Positions 26,734 through 35,642 of a stretch of DNA of 64,000 bases are shown one piece after another (position 1 is the stretch's first letter; each line of letters begins with the position of its first letter). Both the position numbers and the translations under genes were made by a program. Source of the stretch: Chryseobacterium sp. CH25 (lineage in GTDB: Bacteria > Bacteroidota > Bacteroidia > Flavobacteriales > Weeksellaceae); contig NZ_NRQT01000012.1 of assembly GCF_004119455.1 (NCBI RefSeq), positions 62,001-126,000 of the forward strand. Direction: 5' to 3'. The notes below the pieces were generated by a model that saw nothing but the letters and a program-made list of their open reading frames with translations, was not told the origin of the DNA and made no database searches.

Positions 26734-27290
26734 TATTTTACCGCATTTTTTTGTTTCTCGGATTGTCTTGTCGTGATGTCAATCCTTTCATTTATTTTTT
26801 CAACTAATTTATCTTTTCCGTAAATGAAAGAACCTCTGTTGGTTTCTACGTCTACCAATCTGTCTGTAAGATAGATGGCAGATTTAGGACAAGCCTCTTC
26901 ACACATCCCACAGAAAATACATCTTAGCATATTGATTTCATATACTGAAGCATATTTTTCTTCTCTGTAAAGTCCTTTTTCCTCTTTAGTTCTTTCAGCA
27001 GCAGTCATTGTAATGGCTTCTGCAGGACAAGCTACCGCACAAAGTCCGCAAGCAGTACATCTTTCTCTGCCTTCCTCGTCTCTTTTCAAAACGTGCTGAC
27101 CTCTCCAGATGGTAGTTCTTGGCTTCTGTACTTCCGGATACGAATATACTGCGGGAGCACCTTTTATCACGGTTCTTACAGCATGCTTAAATGTAATCCC
27201 CATCCCTGTAAAGATTGCAGGAAGGTAGATTTTTTCAGCAAGGGTCATTTCTTTATTGGAAACAACTTTTGATCTGTTTGTAAGTTTCAT
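26733..27290 (-). CDS. nuoI: NADH-quinone oxidoreductase subunit I
   Basis: A 185-residue subunit with two 4Fe-4S motifs, CTACGLCAVACP and CIFCGMCEEACP, binding clusters N6a and N6b at the junction of the peripheral arm and the membrane arm. It is slightly long for the family because of a basic N-terminal extension. Confidence 0.96.
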   Translation of the reverse strand: MKLTNRSKVVSNKEMTLAEKIYLPAIFTGMGITFKHAVRTVIKGAPAVYSYPEVQKPRTTIWRGQHVLKRDEEGRERCTACGLCAVACPAEAITMTAAERTKEEKGLYREEKYASVYEINMLRCIFCGMCEEACPKSAIYLTDRLVDVETNRGSFIYGKDKLVEKINERIDITTRQSEKQKNAVK

Positions 27291-27347
27291 TTATTTAATT
27301 TTTTTAGGCTGAATCTGTATCCAGCATTAAAAATATATTCTTATCTC

Positions 27348-28412
27348 TTAGTTTGCAAATGCTAAAATTACAGCTCCTGTAATTAATAGGTTTACTAATG
27401 CCATTGGGATTAATGTTTTCCATCCTAAGTGCATTAACTGGTCATATCTGAATCTTGGAAGTGTCCATCTGATCCACATGAAGATCAAGATTCCGATTAC
27501 AGTTTTCGTTAAGAATGCTACGATACTTAAGATTCCTGCAACGTTTTCTCCCCAGTTTTCTGTTACCCAATCAATACCAGGATAGTTGTATCCTCCGAAG
27601 AAAAGAACCACCATGAAAGCATTAGAAATAAACATGTTCACGTATTCCCCGAACATATACAATCCTAACTTCATGGAAGAATATTCTGTAGAGTATCCTG
27701 TTACCAATTCAGATTCACACTCAGGTAAATCGAACGGGTGTCTGTTGGTTTCAGCTAGTGCTGCTACAAAGAATACAAGGAAAGCGATTGGTTGGTAGAA
27801 AATGTTCCAGTTCATTCCGGAAACCCAAGGAATAACTCCCCATAGTTTTCCACTAGTCTGACTTTCAGTAATTTCTTTTAAGTCTAAACTTCCAGACATC
27901 ATGATGATAGAAAGAAGTGCTAATCCCATCGCCAATTCATAAGAAATCATCTGAGAAGAAGCACGGATAGCACCTAATAATGAATATTTGTTGTTCGAAG
28001 CCCAACCTCCGATCATAATTCCGTAAACCCCGATGGAAGCCATTCCGATGATGAAAAGTACACCAACGTCAATATTAGCCACCTGAAGATCAAAAGAAGT
28101 ACCTGCAATATTTAAACTTTTACCCCAAGGAATAACTGCCCCGGTGATTAGTGAAATAAACATTACTAAAGCCGGACCTAATACGAAAAGGAATTTTTCA
28201 GCATTAGCAGGCGTAAAGTCTTCCTTGAAGAAGAATTTTCCACCGTCAGCAAGAGGTTGCAGTAATCCGAAAGGTCCAGCTCTGTTAGGACCAATTCTAT
28301 CCTGCATGATAGAGGCAACTTTTCTTTCTGCCCAGGTAGAGTAGGCTGCAATCGTAAGCGATAGCAGGAAAAGTGCTAGTACAAGTATAAGTTTAAATGT
28401 AAGTAAATCCAT
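27348..28412 (-). CDS. nuoH: NADH-quinone oxidoreductase subunit H
   Basis: A 354-residue, eight-helix membrane subunit that forms the quinone entry site. RKVASIMQDRIGPNRAGPFG and ALAETNRHPFDLPECESELVTGY are the two hallmark loops. Length is normal. Confidence 0.97.
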   Translation of the reverse strand: MDLLTFKLILVLALFLLSLTIAAYSTWAERKVASIMQDRIGPNRAGPFGLLQPLADGGKFFFKEDFTPANAEKFLFVLGPALVMFISLITGAVIPWGKSLNIAGTSFDLQVANIDVGVLFIIGMASIGVYGIMIGGWASNNKYSLLGAIRASSQMISYELAMGLALLSIIMMSGSLDLKEITESQTSGKLWGVIPWVSGMNWNIFYQPIAFLVFFVAALAETNRHPFDLPECESELVTGYSTEYSSMKLGLYMFGEYVNMFISNAFMVVLFFGGYNYPGIDWVTENWGENVAGILSIVAFLTKTVIGILIFMWIRWTLPRFRYDQLMHLGWKTLIPMALVNLLITGAVILAFAN

Positions 28413-28509
28413 TTTTTGTTGTAAAGATTTTTAGATGTGAGATGTCAGATACTAGATATGAGGTTAAGTCTGATGTCTTGTGTCTGAAATCTAATTGTCT
28501 TTATTAAAA
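28413..28509 (-). repeat. Repeat-like spacer inside the nuo operon (nuoH-nuoG)
   Basis: The spacer holds GATGTGAGATGTCAGATACTA and TCTGATGTCTTGTGTCTGAAATC words, partly inverted copies of each other. There is no coding frame. Confidence 0.45.
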
Positions 28510-29508
28510 TTATTTTTCGTCTTTTTCACTGATTTCCTTAGCCATTGGATTGTCTAAAACTCTTAGCTCATCTTTAGGCTTTTCGTAGTGGTTCAATGAA
28601 ATTACAGAGTGTCTGTCGATATGTCTAGGACCTTCGATATTCCAGTCTGATAAAGATTTTCTTTCGAAACGGCATGTATCGCAGATGAATTCTTCAACTT
28701 CACCCCACTGGTCTTTTCTTGCAGTAACTCTTACAATTTCGTCACCTTTCATCCAAACTACAGCTTTTCCTGAACACTTATCACATTTACAAGTTGCGTT
28801 CATTGGTTTTGTAAACCATACTCTGCTGGCAAAACGGGAAGTTCTGTCTGTTAATGCTCCTACAGGACAAACGTCAATAACGTTTCCAATGAAGTCATTA
28901 TCTAAAGCTTTATTTAAATAAGTAGAAATTTCAGCGTGATCTCCTCTGAAAAGAATACCGTGCTCTCTTTCACCTGTTAATTGATTAGCAGCTAATACAC
29001 ATCTAGCACAAAGAATACAACGGTTCATGTTCAGCTTGATGTTCGGTCCAAGATCATCAGCTTCGTAAGTATTTCTTTCGAATTCTGTTCTTGTTTCAAG
29101 ATTTCCATGCTCATATCCAAGATCCTGAAGGTGACATTCACCTGCCTGATCACAAACAGGACAGTCCAGCGGGTGATTTACCAATAAGAACTCGGTAACC
29201 GCTTTTCTTCCTTCCTGAGCTTTCTCAGAAGTAAGGTTTTTAACTTCCATACCGTCCATTACGTTCGTTCTGCAACTTGCTACCAATTTAGGCATAGGAC
29301 GTGGATCTGCTTCAGATCCTTTAGAAACTTCTACAAGACAAGTTCTGCATCTTCCACCACTGGTTTCTAATTTGCTGTAGTAACACATGGCAGGAGGTAC
29401 AGATTTACCACCGATTTGTCTTGCTGCTTCCAGAATAGAAGTACCAGGCAAAACTTCAGTAGTCTGTCCGTCTATAGTTATTTTGAATTTTTTAACTTCT
29501 TCGCTCAT
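28510..29508 (-). CDS. nuoG: NADH-quinone oxidoreductase subunit G (short form)
   Basis: The 332-residue protein holds the N-terminal ferredoxin cluster ligands (MCYYSKLETSGGRCRTC), the HPLDCPVCDQAGECHLQD segment with the N5-type and N4 ligands, and the NRCILCARCV segment. It stops before the molybdopterin oxidoreductase-like C-terminal half found in the about 900-residue E. coli NuoG. The C-terminus is in frame and clean, with no in-frame continuation, so this is a genuine short form typical of this group of bacteria. An extra CKCDKCSGK / CDTC zinc-like set lies near 250-280. Confidence 0.9.
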   Translation of the reverse strand: MSEEVKKFKITIDGQTTEVLPGTSILEAARQIGGKSVPPAMCYYSKLETSGGRCRTCLVEVSKGSEADPRPMPKLVASCRTNVMDGMEVKNLTSEKAQEGRKAVTEFLLVNHPLDCPVCDQAGECHLQDLGYEHGNLETRTEFERNTYEADDLGPNIKLNMNRCILCARCVLAANQLTGEREHGILFRGDHAEISTYLNKALDNDFIGNVIDVCPVGALTDRTSRFASRVWFTKPMNATCKCDKCSGKAVVWMKGDEIVRVTARKDQWGEVEEFICDTCRFERKSLSDWNIEGPRHIDRHSVISLNHYEKPKDELRVLDNPMAKEISEKDEK

Positions 29509-29549
29509 ATCGTATGCTTTAAGCTTTATGCATTAAGCAATAGGCTTTG

Positions 29550-30422
29550 TTATTTATATTTCTTAGTATTAAATGTATATCCAATTCCAGCCATAATCTG
29601 TCCGAAAACAAAATCCTGCTGTGCTTTGTCTGGCTTGTTATTCAATGTAGTTTTAATGTCCCACATATTGATGTAACCGGCTTTTCCTTCTACTCTTACC
29701 ATTATATGATTCCAAAGCACTAAGTTAATACTGGATCTTATATCAGTTCCCATACCAGCAACGTGGAAACGGTCACTTCTTTCATTTCCAAAAAGCTTGA
29801 TATTACTTTTCGGGAACATTACTCCAATTCCGGCACCGTAAGACCAAACTAAATCAACATTTTTCTTGTTGATAAGGTTCTGGTATTTTTCAAGACCTAA
29901 GTTTTCGTAATTAAGTCCGTCTGTATGTTCAAAAGTAAGGAACTTCTCATCTGCCAGGTTAACCTGACCGTTCTGAACCATGGCTGCATATTCAGGATCT
30001 GAAATATGTCCTCTAAAGTTAACGGTTTGATCTTGATCCATCACATACTTCATGTGGTCAATCCCTAAAACAAGCGCTAAATTATCTTTAATAAAATATC
30101 CTAATCTGAAATTATACTGCGTTACTGTAAACCAACTTGGATCAAAATAAACAAGTCCAAATTTTGTAGGTCTATCCTGAGCAGTTACGTTATTCAACTG
30201 GAAATCATATCCATTTCCTTTAAAACGGATGTCAGAATTGCTGTATGCAGCTCTGTTCCATCCATAAAAAACAAACATCTGTCCTTTTTTGCTTAAAGGC
30301 TCTGGTTTTTGATAAACAGGAGCTTTAAACAAATCAGCATTATTTTCTGCTACTAAAGAATCTTTTTTTTGTCCGAAAACAAAACTCGACATCATTAAGC
30401 CGACAACAAACAATCTTTTCAT
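29550..30422 (-). CDS. Outer-membrane-type protein inserted in the nuo operon
   Basis: A 290-residue protein with a signal peptide (MKRLFVVGLMMSSFVFGQ, cut after GQ) and alternating hydrophobic strands with aromatic ends (FNFRLGYFIKDNLALVLGIDH-like, GYTFNTKKYK at the C-terminus), so a likely beta-barrel. It lies between nuoG and nuoF, 41 and 5 bp away, and must be co-transcribed. It is not a known complex I subunit. Its role is unknown; it may be a membrane-organisation or stress protein. Confidence 0.65.
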   Translation of the reverse strand: MKRLFVVGLMMSSFVFGQKKDSLVAENNADLFKAPVYQKPEPLSKKGQMFVFYGWNRAAYSNSDIRFKGNGYDFQLNNVTAQDRPTKFGLVYFDPSWFTVTQYNFRLGYFIKDNLALVLGIDHMKYVMDQDQTVNFRGHISDPEYAAMVQNGQVNLADEKFLTFEHTDGLNYENLGLEKYQNLINKKNVDLVWSYGAGIGVMFPKSNIKLFGNERSDRFHVAGMGTDIRSSINLVLWNHIMVRVEGKAGYINMWDIKTTLNNKPDKAQQDFVFGQIMAGIGYTFNTKKYK

Positions 30423-30427
30423 TTCAA

Positions 30428-31786
30428 CTACGCATTCTTTTCAACCGCTGGGATAGGATCTGCATAATGTGCCAATCCATAGTTCTGAGTTTGAGATAAC
30501 TCAGGGTTTTTCACGTGCCACTCAAATTCATCTCTGAAGTGACGGATAGCTGCTGCAACCGGCCAAGCCGCTGCATCACCTAATGGACAGATCGTGTTTC
30601 CTTCGATTTTTCTCTGGATATCCCAAAGTAAATCAATGTCTTCCATTTTACCTTCTCCTTTCTCAATTTTCTTTAAGATCTTATGCATCCATCCCGTTCC
30701 TTCACGGCAAGGAGTACACTGTCCACAACTTTCGTGGTGATAAAATCTTGCTAAAGTCATTGTATGATCTACGATACACTGATCTTCATCTAAAACGATG
30801 AAACCTCCTGAACCCATCATTGTTCCGGTAGCAAAACCACCATCAGCTAATGATTCGTAGTTCATATATCTTGGCTCTCCGTTCACGGTTCTCAACAATA
30901 AGTTTGCTGGAACAATAGGAACAGAACTTCCTCCAGGAATACAAGCCTTTAATCTTTTTCCGTCTTTAATACCACCACAGTATTCATCAGAATAGATGAA
31001 CTCTTCTACAGTGATCGTCATATCAATTTCGTATACTCCTGGTTTGTTGATGTTTCCACAAGCAGAAATTAATTTCGTACCTGTAGATCTACCTACACCA
31101 ATTTTAGCATACTCAGCACCTGTAATATCAATGATTGGAACAATTGCTGCAATAGACTCAACGTTGTTTACCACTGTTGGTCTCTCCCAAAGACCTTTTA
31201 CAGCCGGGAAAGGTGGTTTTAATCTTGGGTTACCTCTTTTTCCTTCAAGGGATTCAAGCAATGCAGTTTCTTCACCGCAGATATATGCTCCACCACCTCT
31301 CTGTACATAGATTTCAAGATCGAAACCTGTTCCTAAAATATTTTTACCTAAAAATCCTGCTGCTTTAGCTTCTTCAATTGCTTCTTCAAGGATATCCGGA
31401 ATCCATGAATATTCTCCACGGATGTAGATATAAGAAACATTTGAACCTAAACAGAAAGATGAAATTAGCATTCCTTCAATCAATAGGTGAGGAAGGAACT
31501 CCATCAGATATCTGTCCTTGAATGTTCCAGGCTCAGATTCATCCGCATTTACTACAAGGTGTCTTGGAACGCCTTCCGGTTTTGCCAAAAAGCTCCATTT
31601 CATCCCTGTTGGGAATCCAGCTCCACCACGTCCTCTTAGTCCTGAAGTTTTTACTTCTTCAAGAATTTCGTCAGGAGTCATTTTCAAGGCTTTTTCAGCT
31701 GCAGTATAACCTCCCTGTTTACGGTAGGTTTCAAAGTAGCGGATACCTTCTATATGTGCGTCTTTAAGTAAAAGTTTTTTACTCAT
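30428..31786 (-). CDS. nuoF: NADH-quinone oxidoreductase subunit F
   Basis: A 452-residue NADH-binding subunit. SGLRGRGGAGFPTGMKWSF is the NADH/FMN site, RGGGAYICGEETALLESLEG continues it, and ESCGQCTPCREG with a later CPLGDAA supplies the four cysteines of cluster N3. The frame is complete. Confidence 0.97.
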   Translation of the reverse strand: MSKKLLLKDAHIEGIRYFETYRKQGGYTAAEKALKMTPDEILEEVKTSGLRGRGGAGFPTGMKWSFLAKPEGVPRHLVVNADESEPGTFKDRYLMEFLPHLLIEGMLISSFCLGSNVSYIYIRGEYSWIPDILEEAIEEAKAAGFLGKNILGTGFDLEIYVQRGGGAYICGEETALLESLEGKRGNPRLKPPFPAVKGLWERPTVVNNVESIAAIVPIIDITGAEYAKIGVGRSTGTKLISACGNINKPGVYEIDMTITVEEFIYSDEYCGGIKDGKRLKACIPGGSSVPIVPANLLLRTVNGEPRYMNYESLADGGFATGTMMGSGGFIVLDEDQCIVDHTMTLARFYHHESCGQCTPCREGTGWMHKILKKIEKGEGKMEDIDLLWDIQRKIEGNTICPLGDAAAWPVAAAIRHFRDEFEWHVKNPELSQTQNYGLAHYADPIPAVEKNA

Positions 31787-31862
31787 TGTTTATTATGCTT
31801 TTAGCGTTCAGCTATTGGTTTGTAGCCTTTAGCTTATGGCTATTTAATGTGTTAAAATTTAT
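31787..31862 (-). repeat. Repeat-like spacer inside the nuo operon (nuoF-nuoE)
   Basis: A word-like repeat of the TTAGC / GCTATTGG family: TTTTAGCGTTCAGCTATTGG near 31800 and CCTTTAGCTTATGGCTATTT near 31825. It contains no gene. Confidence 0.45.
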
Positions 31863-32372
31863 TTAGTCTAAAGCAAGTTGTCCCTGTCTGCAAAGATCAA
31901 GGATTTCATCTACTTTTTCTATCGTTAAATTTTCATGAAAGAACTTACCAAGCTGCATCATTGGTGCATAACCACATGCTCCAAGACATTCAGCAGGCTT
32001 TAGAGTGAACATACCGTCTTCAGTAGTTTCTCCGTCTTTAATGTTCAGTTTCGTTCTGATATGGTCAAGGATTTTTTCGCTTCCACAAACCATACAAGGT
32101 CCTGTTCTGCAAACTTCCAAAACATATTTACCTACCGGCTTCATGTTGAACATGGTATAGAAAGTAGCCACTTCATATACTTCGATCGGTTTGATACTTA
32201 ATAGTCCGGCAACATAATCCATCACAGGAACATCTAACCATCCTCCGAATTCTTTCTGTGCCAAGTGAAGTACAGGAAGAAGAGCAGATTTCTGTCTTCC
32301 TTCAGGATATCTTGCGATAATTTTGTGTACCTGTGCTAAACTTTCCGGTTTAAAAGCTATTGTTTCGCTCAT
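31863..32372 (-). CDS. nuoE: NADH-quinone oxidoreductase subunit E
   Basis: A 169-residue thioredoxin-fold subunit with cluster N1a cysteines in EVCRTGPCMVCG and KPAECLGACGYAP. Size and fold are normal. Confidence 0.96.
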   Translation of the reverse strand: MSETIAFKPESLAQVHKIIARYPEGRQKSALLPVLHLAQKEFGGWLDVPVMDYVAGLLSIKPIEVYEVATFYTMFNMKPVGKYVLEVCRTGPCMVCGSEKILDHIRTKLNIKDGETTEDGMFTLKPAECLGACGYAPMMQLGKFFHENLTIEKVDEILDLCRQGQLALD

Positions 32373-32379
32373 TTTTTAT

Positions 32380-32476
32380 CTAAGATTTCAGATGTCAGAT
32401 TTCAGACATCAGATTTTAAATTTATATACAAAGCGAAGAGTCTAACATCTGAAATCTGATGTCTGACATCTTCTTT
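32380..32476 (-). repeat. Inverted-repeat spacer inside the nuo operon (nuoE-nuoD)
   Basis: A 15-bp perfect inverted repeat, TCAGACATCAGATTT (32402-32416) and AAATCTGATGTCTGA (32452-32466), has a 35-bp spacer. More partial copies of the GATGTCAGA / CATCTGAAATC words surround it. There is no coding frame. Confidence 0.6.
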
Positions 32477-33700
32477 TTATGCGTCTAATTCTCCCGCAAT
32501 AATATTCATACTACACATCGTTACAATGGCATCTGAAATTACAGAACCTGTAATCATTTCAGGGTATGCCTGATAGTAGATGAAGCATGGTCTTCTGAAG
32601 TGAAGTCTGTATGGGCTTCTTCCTCCGTCACTCACAAGATAGAAACCTAATTCTCCGTTTCCACCTTCTACTGCATGGTAAACTTCTCCTTTCGGTACAT
32701 CGGTTTCTCCCATTACAATTTTGAAGTGGTAAATCAAAGCTTCCATTTTTTGATATACATCTGCCTTTTCAGGAAGATAGAAATCAGGAACATCCGCGTG
32801 GAATGGCCCTTCAGGAAGGTTTTCGTATGCTTGTTTGATAATTTTAATGGATTCCCAGATTTCCTGTTGACGAACCATGAAACGGTCGTAAGTATCTCCT
32901 GAAGTTCCTACAGGAATAATGAAGTCGAAATCTTCGTATGAGGAATAAGGCTGTGCAACTCTTACATCGTAATCTACACCTGCTGCACGTAAGTTTGGAC
33001 CAGTGAAACCGTAGCTTAATGCTCTCTCGGCAGAAATAGCTCCTGTACCGATGGTTCTGTCCATGAAAATTCTGTTTCTTTCCAATAGGGTACAGAATTC
33101 TTTGAATCTTGGTGGGAAAGTCTTTAAGAAGTCTTTCAGTAACTCATGGAATTTAGGAGTGAAATCTCTTTCAAATCCTCCGATTCTTCCCATATTGGTT
33201 GTCATCCTTGCTCCACAGATCTGCTCATACATATCATAAATACGTTCTCTTTCGATGAACATATAGGTAAGTCCTGTAATAGCTCCTGAGTCCATCCCGG
33301 TTACCCCGTTACAGATCAGGTGATCACCGATTCTTGCAAGCTCCATCAAGATAACACGCATATAGTCTACACGTTTTGGAACTTTAACGCCAATCAGCTT
33401 TTCTACTGTCATGTGCCAACCAAGGTTGTTGATGGGTGCAGAACAGTAATTCATACGGTCAGTAAGGGTAGTGATCTGAGAATAGTTTCTTCTTTCAGAA
33501 ATTTTCTCAAATGCTCTGTGGATATATCCTACCGTTTGCTCAGCGTGAAGGATTCTTTCTCCGTCCATCGTTAAGATATTCTGGAAAATCCCGTGAGTAG
33601 CAGGGTGAGTAGGTCCTAGATTCAGGGTGTATAATTGTCCGTCAATCTGTTCCTTACTTTCGTACTGGTTTAGTATATTAGATAATGAGTTATCTTTCAT
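32477..33700 (-). CDS. nuoD: NADH-quinone oxidoreductase subunit D
   Basis: A 407-residue quinone-binding subunit of the 49-kDa type: NLGPTHPATHGIF near the start and a conserved histidine/arginine-rich YRLHFRRPCF near the end. Length is normal for a separate NuoD, as nuoC and nuoD are not fused here. Confidence 0.97.
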   Translation of the reverse strand: MKDNSLSNILNQYESKEQIDGQLYTLNLGPTHPATHGIFQNILTMDGERILHAEQTVGYIHRAFEKISERRNYSQITTLTDRMNYCSAPINNLGWHMTVEKLIGVKVPKRVDYMRVILMELARIGDHLICNGVTGMDSGAITGLTYMFIERERIYDMYEQICGARMTTNMGRIGGFERDFTPKFHELLKDFLKTFPPRFKEFCTLLERNRIFMDRTIGTGAISAERALSYGFTGPNLRAAGVDYDVRVAQPYSSYEDFDFIIPVGTSGDTYDRFMVRQQEIWESIKIIKQAYENLPEGPFHADVPDFYLPEKADVYQKMEALIYHFKIVMGETDVPKGEVYHAVEGGNGELGFYLVSDGGRSPYRLHFRRPCFIYYQAYPEMITGSVISDAIVTMCSMNIIAGELDA

Positions 33701-33762
33701 AATGATTGCTTTTAGCTATTTGCTTCTGGCTATTGGCTAGCTGCCATTGGCCATTCGCTTTT
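33701..33762 (-). repeat. Repeat-like spacer inside the nuo operon (nuoD-nuoC)
   Basis: Iterated TTAGC/GGCTATTGGC/GCCATTGGCC words, resembling the nuoF-nuoE spacer. Very short gap, no gene. Confidence 0.45.
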
Positions 33763-34257
33763 TTATCTTCCGAACATATTATCGTCCTTATCGGTTCTTG
33801 TACCGTCTTCAAGTCGATATTCCTTCAACATTGGGTGGTATCCTAGATCTTCCATATTCAGAATAGGTCTCAGATCCGGGTGTCCTTTAAATTTAATCCC
33901 ATAGAAATCATACGTTTCTCTTTCCATCCAGTTAGCTCCTGCATATAACTCAACAAGTGAGTCTACTTCAATATTTTCTCTGGACATAAAGATCTTCAGA
34001 CGTAATCTGAAGTTGGCCATCATATTATGTAAATGGTATACAACACCAATTTCCTTTTCCGGGAATTCCGGGTAATGAATACCACAGATATCTGTAAGGA
34101 AATTAAATTCAAGTGTTGAATCTTTAAGATAATGAATGATTTTCTTGATATCTTCTTTCTTCACTTCAATAGTCAGCATACCATAAGGTTCTGAACTTGA
34201 AATAACAGATTCCGGAAATTCTCTGGTGATTGCTTCTAATACAAATTCGTTTGTCAT
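33763..34257 (-). CDS. nuoC: NADH-quinone oxidoreductase subunit C
   Basis: A 164-residue 30-kDa-type subunit. GANWMERETYDFYGIKFKGHPDLRPIL is the conserved C-terminal signature with the WxERExxDxxG pattern. It is unfused to nuoD. Confidence 0.95.
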   Translation of the reverse strand: MTNEFVLEAITREFPESVISSSEPYGMLTIEVKKEDIKKIIHYLKDSTLEFNFLTDICGIHYPEFPEKEIGVVYHLHNMMANFRLRLKIFMSRENIEVDSLVELYAGANWMERETYDFYGIKFKGHPDLRPILNMEDLGYHPMLKEYRLEDGTRTDKDDNMFGR

Positions 34258-34263
34258 TTCCGT

Positions 34264-34824
34264 TTAGTTGCTTATGTTGTAAGAATCTAATAATTTCTGA
34301 TATTCAGGCATGTCTCTTCTTCTGATGCTTTCGCTTTCTGCAAGAGCCTGTACCTGCATTACTCCTTCAATAATCTGTTCTGGTCTTGGAGGACATCCAG
34401 GAACATAAACGTCTACCGGAATAATTTTATCAATTCCCTGAAGTACAGAGTACGTATCAAAAATACCACCGCTGGAAGCACAAGCTCCAACAGCTACTAC
34501 CCATTTTGGTTCTGCCATCTGAGTATATACTTCTTTTAGGACAGGTCCTAATTTTTTTGATATAGTTCCGCAAACCATCAGCATATCTGCCTGTCTTGGT
34601 GAGAAAGAGTTTCTTTCCATACCAAATCTTGAAGCATCATAAGTAGGGTTCAGGGTAGCCATAAACTCAATACCACAACAAGAGGTTGCAAATGGCAATG
34701 GCCAAAGTGAAAACTTTCTTGCCATACCGATTACACTGCTCAGTTTTGTTGCGAAAAACCCTTCTCCTTCATATCCTTCGGGAGCAGGTGCATCTGTTCT
34801 TATTACTGGTTTTTTATCTGACAT
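34264..34824 (-). CDS. nuoB: NADH-quinone oxidoreductase subunit B
   Basis: A 186-residue subunit that binds cluster N2: the tandem cysteines in FATSCCGIEFM, plus GACASSGG and VPGCPPRPE supply the four ligands. It sits 6 bp before nuoC and follows nuoA. Confidence 0.97.
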   Translation of the reverse strand: MSDKKPVIRTDAPAPEGYEGEGFFATKLSSVIGMARKFSLWPLPFATSCCGIEFMATLNPTYDASRFGMERNSFSPRQADMLMVCGTISKKLGPVLKEVYTQMAEPKWVVAVGACASSGGIFDTYSVLQGIDKIIPVDVYVPGCPPRPEQIIEGVMQVQALAESESIRRRDMPEYQKLLDSYNISN

Positions 34825-34903
34825 GTTGTTTGTTTTTAGATTTTGAATTATAAATGCTGGATTATTGATTCAAAATCCATCATTCAAAACTCATAATTTG
34901 CTT

Positions 34904-35275
34904 TTATTTATCCCAATCTAGTGCACCACGTTTCCAAACATAGAAAAACGCCACGAAGAAGATCGCAACGAACGTAAGTACAGCAAGGAATCCTTCCATA
35001 CCGAATTCTCTGAAGTTTACCGCATAAGGATAAAAGAATACGATTTCAATATCGAATAGTACGAACAATACCGCAGTCAGGAAGTACTTGATAGAAAACG
35101 GTGTTCTTGCGTTTCCTTCACTAGGAACCCCACATTCCCAACTCTGGTTTTTTACAGAATCTCCTTTTTTCTGTTTTGGACCTAAGAAATGGGCTCCAAG
35201 CAATGAAACAGCGACAAATCCTACTGCTACACCTGCCTGAATAAGGATTGGAATATAACTTTCAGGTAAATTCAT
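34904..35275 (-). CDS. nuoA: NADH-quinone oxidoreductase subunit A
   Basis: A 123-residue three-helix membrane subunit with YFLTAVLFVLFDIEIVFFYPYAV, the NuoA hallmark, and the quinone-site loop ECGVPSEG. It is the first gene of the nuo operon, preceded by a -7 promoter element. Confidence 0.96.
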   Translation of the reverse strand: MNLPESYIPILIQAGVAVGFVAVSLLGAHFLGPKQKKGDSVKNQSWECGVPSEGNARTPFSIKYFLTAVLFVLFDIEIVFFYPYAVNFREFGMEGFLAVLTFVAIFFVAFFYVWKRGALDWDK

Positions 35276-35298
35276 TTTTGCATTATTATCTCAATTTG

Positions 35299-35306
35299 CA
35301 AATTTA
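35299..35306 (-). promoter_or_regulatory. -7 promoter element (TAAATTTG on the minus strand) for the nuo operon
   Basis: On the minus strand TAAATTTG matches the Bacteroidota TAnnTTTG element and lies about 24 bp before the nuoA start. No clear -33 TTTG is visible at the right distance. Confidence 0.5.
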
Positions 35307-35397
35307 ACGAATAAACAAGAAAGCATGAAATTTATCAGCTTAAAAGTCGGGTGAAAATAGAGAAAATCTACAATTTAGAATCAATAAAAATAACGAA

Positions 35398-35574
35398 TTA
35401 TTTCTTCATTTTTTTAAGGACAGAGTAAGCCATAAATGCAATATATCCAAAAAGAAGACTCGCAAAAACAATGTTAATCATCGTATTTGTTCTGTCATCA
35501 TGTGATTGGAAAAAGAAGTTGTAGGCGATAAATCCTGCAATTAAAACAGCAAAAATGATAAGTTGTGGCTTCAT
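35398..35574 (-). CDS. Small two-helix membrane protein
   Basis: The 58-residue frame MKPQLIIFAVLIAGFIAYNFFF.. is a small hydrophobic protein with two membrane helices (about 4-22 and 34-53) around a charged HDDRTNT turn, ending in KKMKK. It is divergent in position from nothing obvious and lies between the GNAT gene and the nuo promoter. It would be missed by length cut-offs. Function unknown. Confidence 0.6.
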   Translation of the reverse strand: MKPQLIIFAVLIAGFIAYNFFFQSHDDRTNTMINIVFASLLFGYIAFMAYSVLKKMKK

Positions 35575-35642
35575 GAAGTAAGGGTGTTTGAGGGTGGGAG
35601 GGTTTTAGAGTGGGAGAGTGAGTCTTGCCCCACTCATCATTA

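Noticed and set aside
28510-29508. NuoG as a frameshifted fragment
   Set aside because: The gene ends cleanly, with only a spacer before nuoH, and short NuoG is known in this group.
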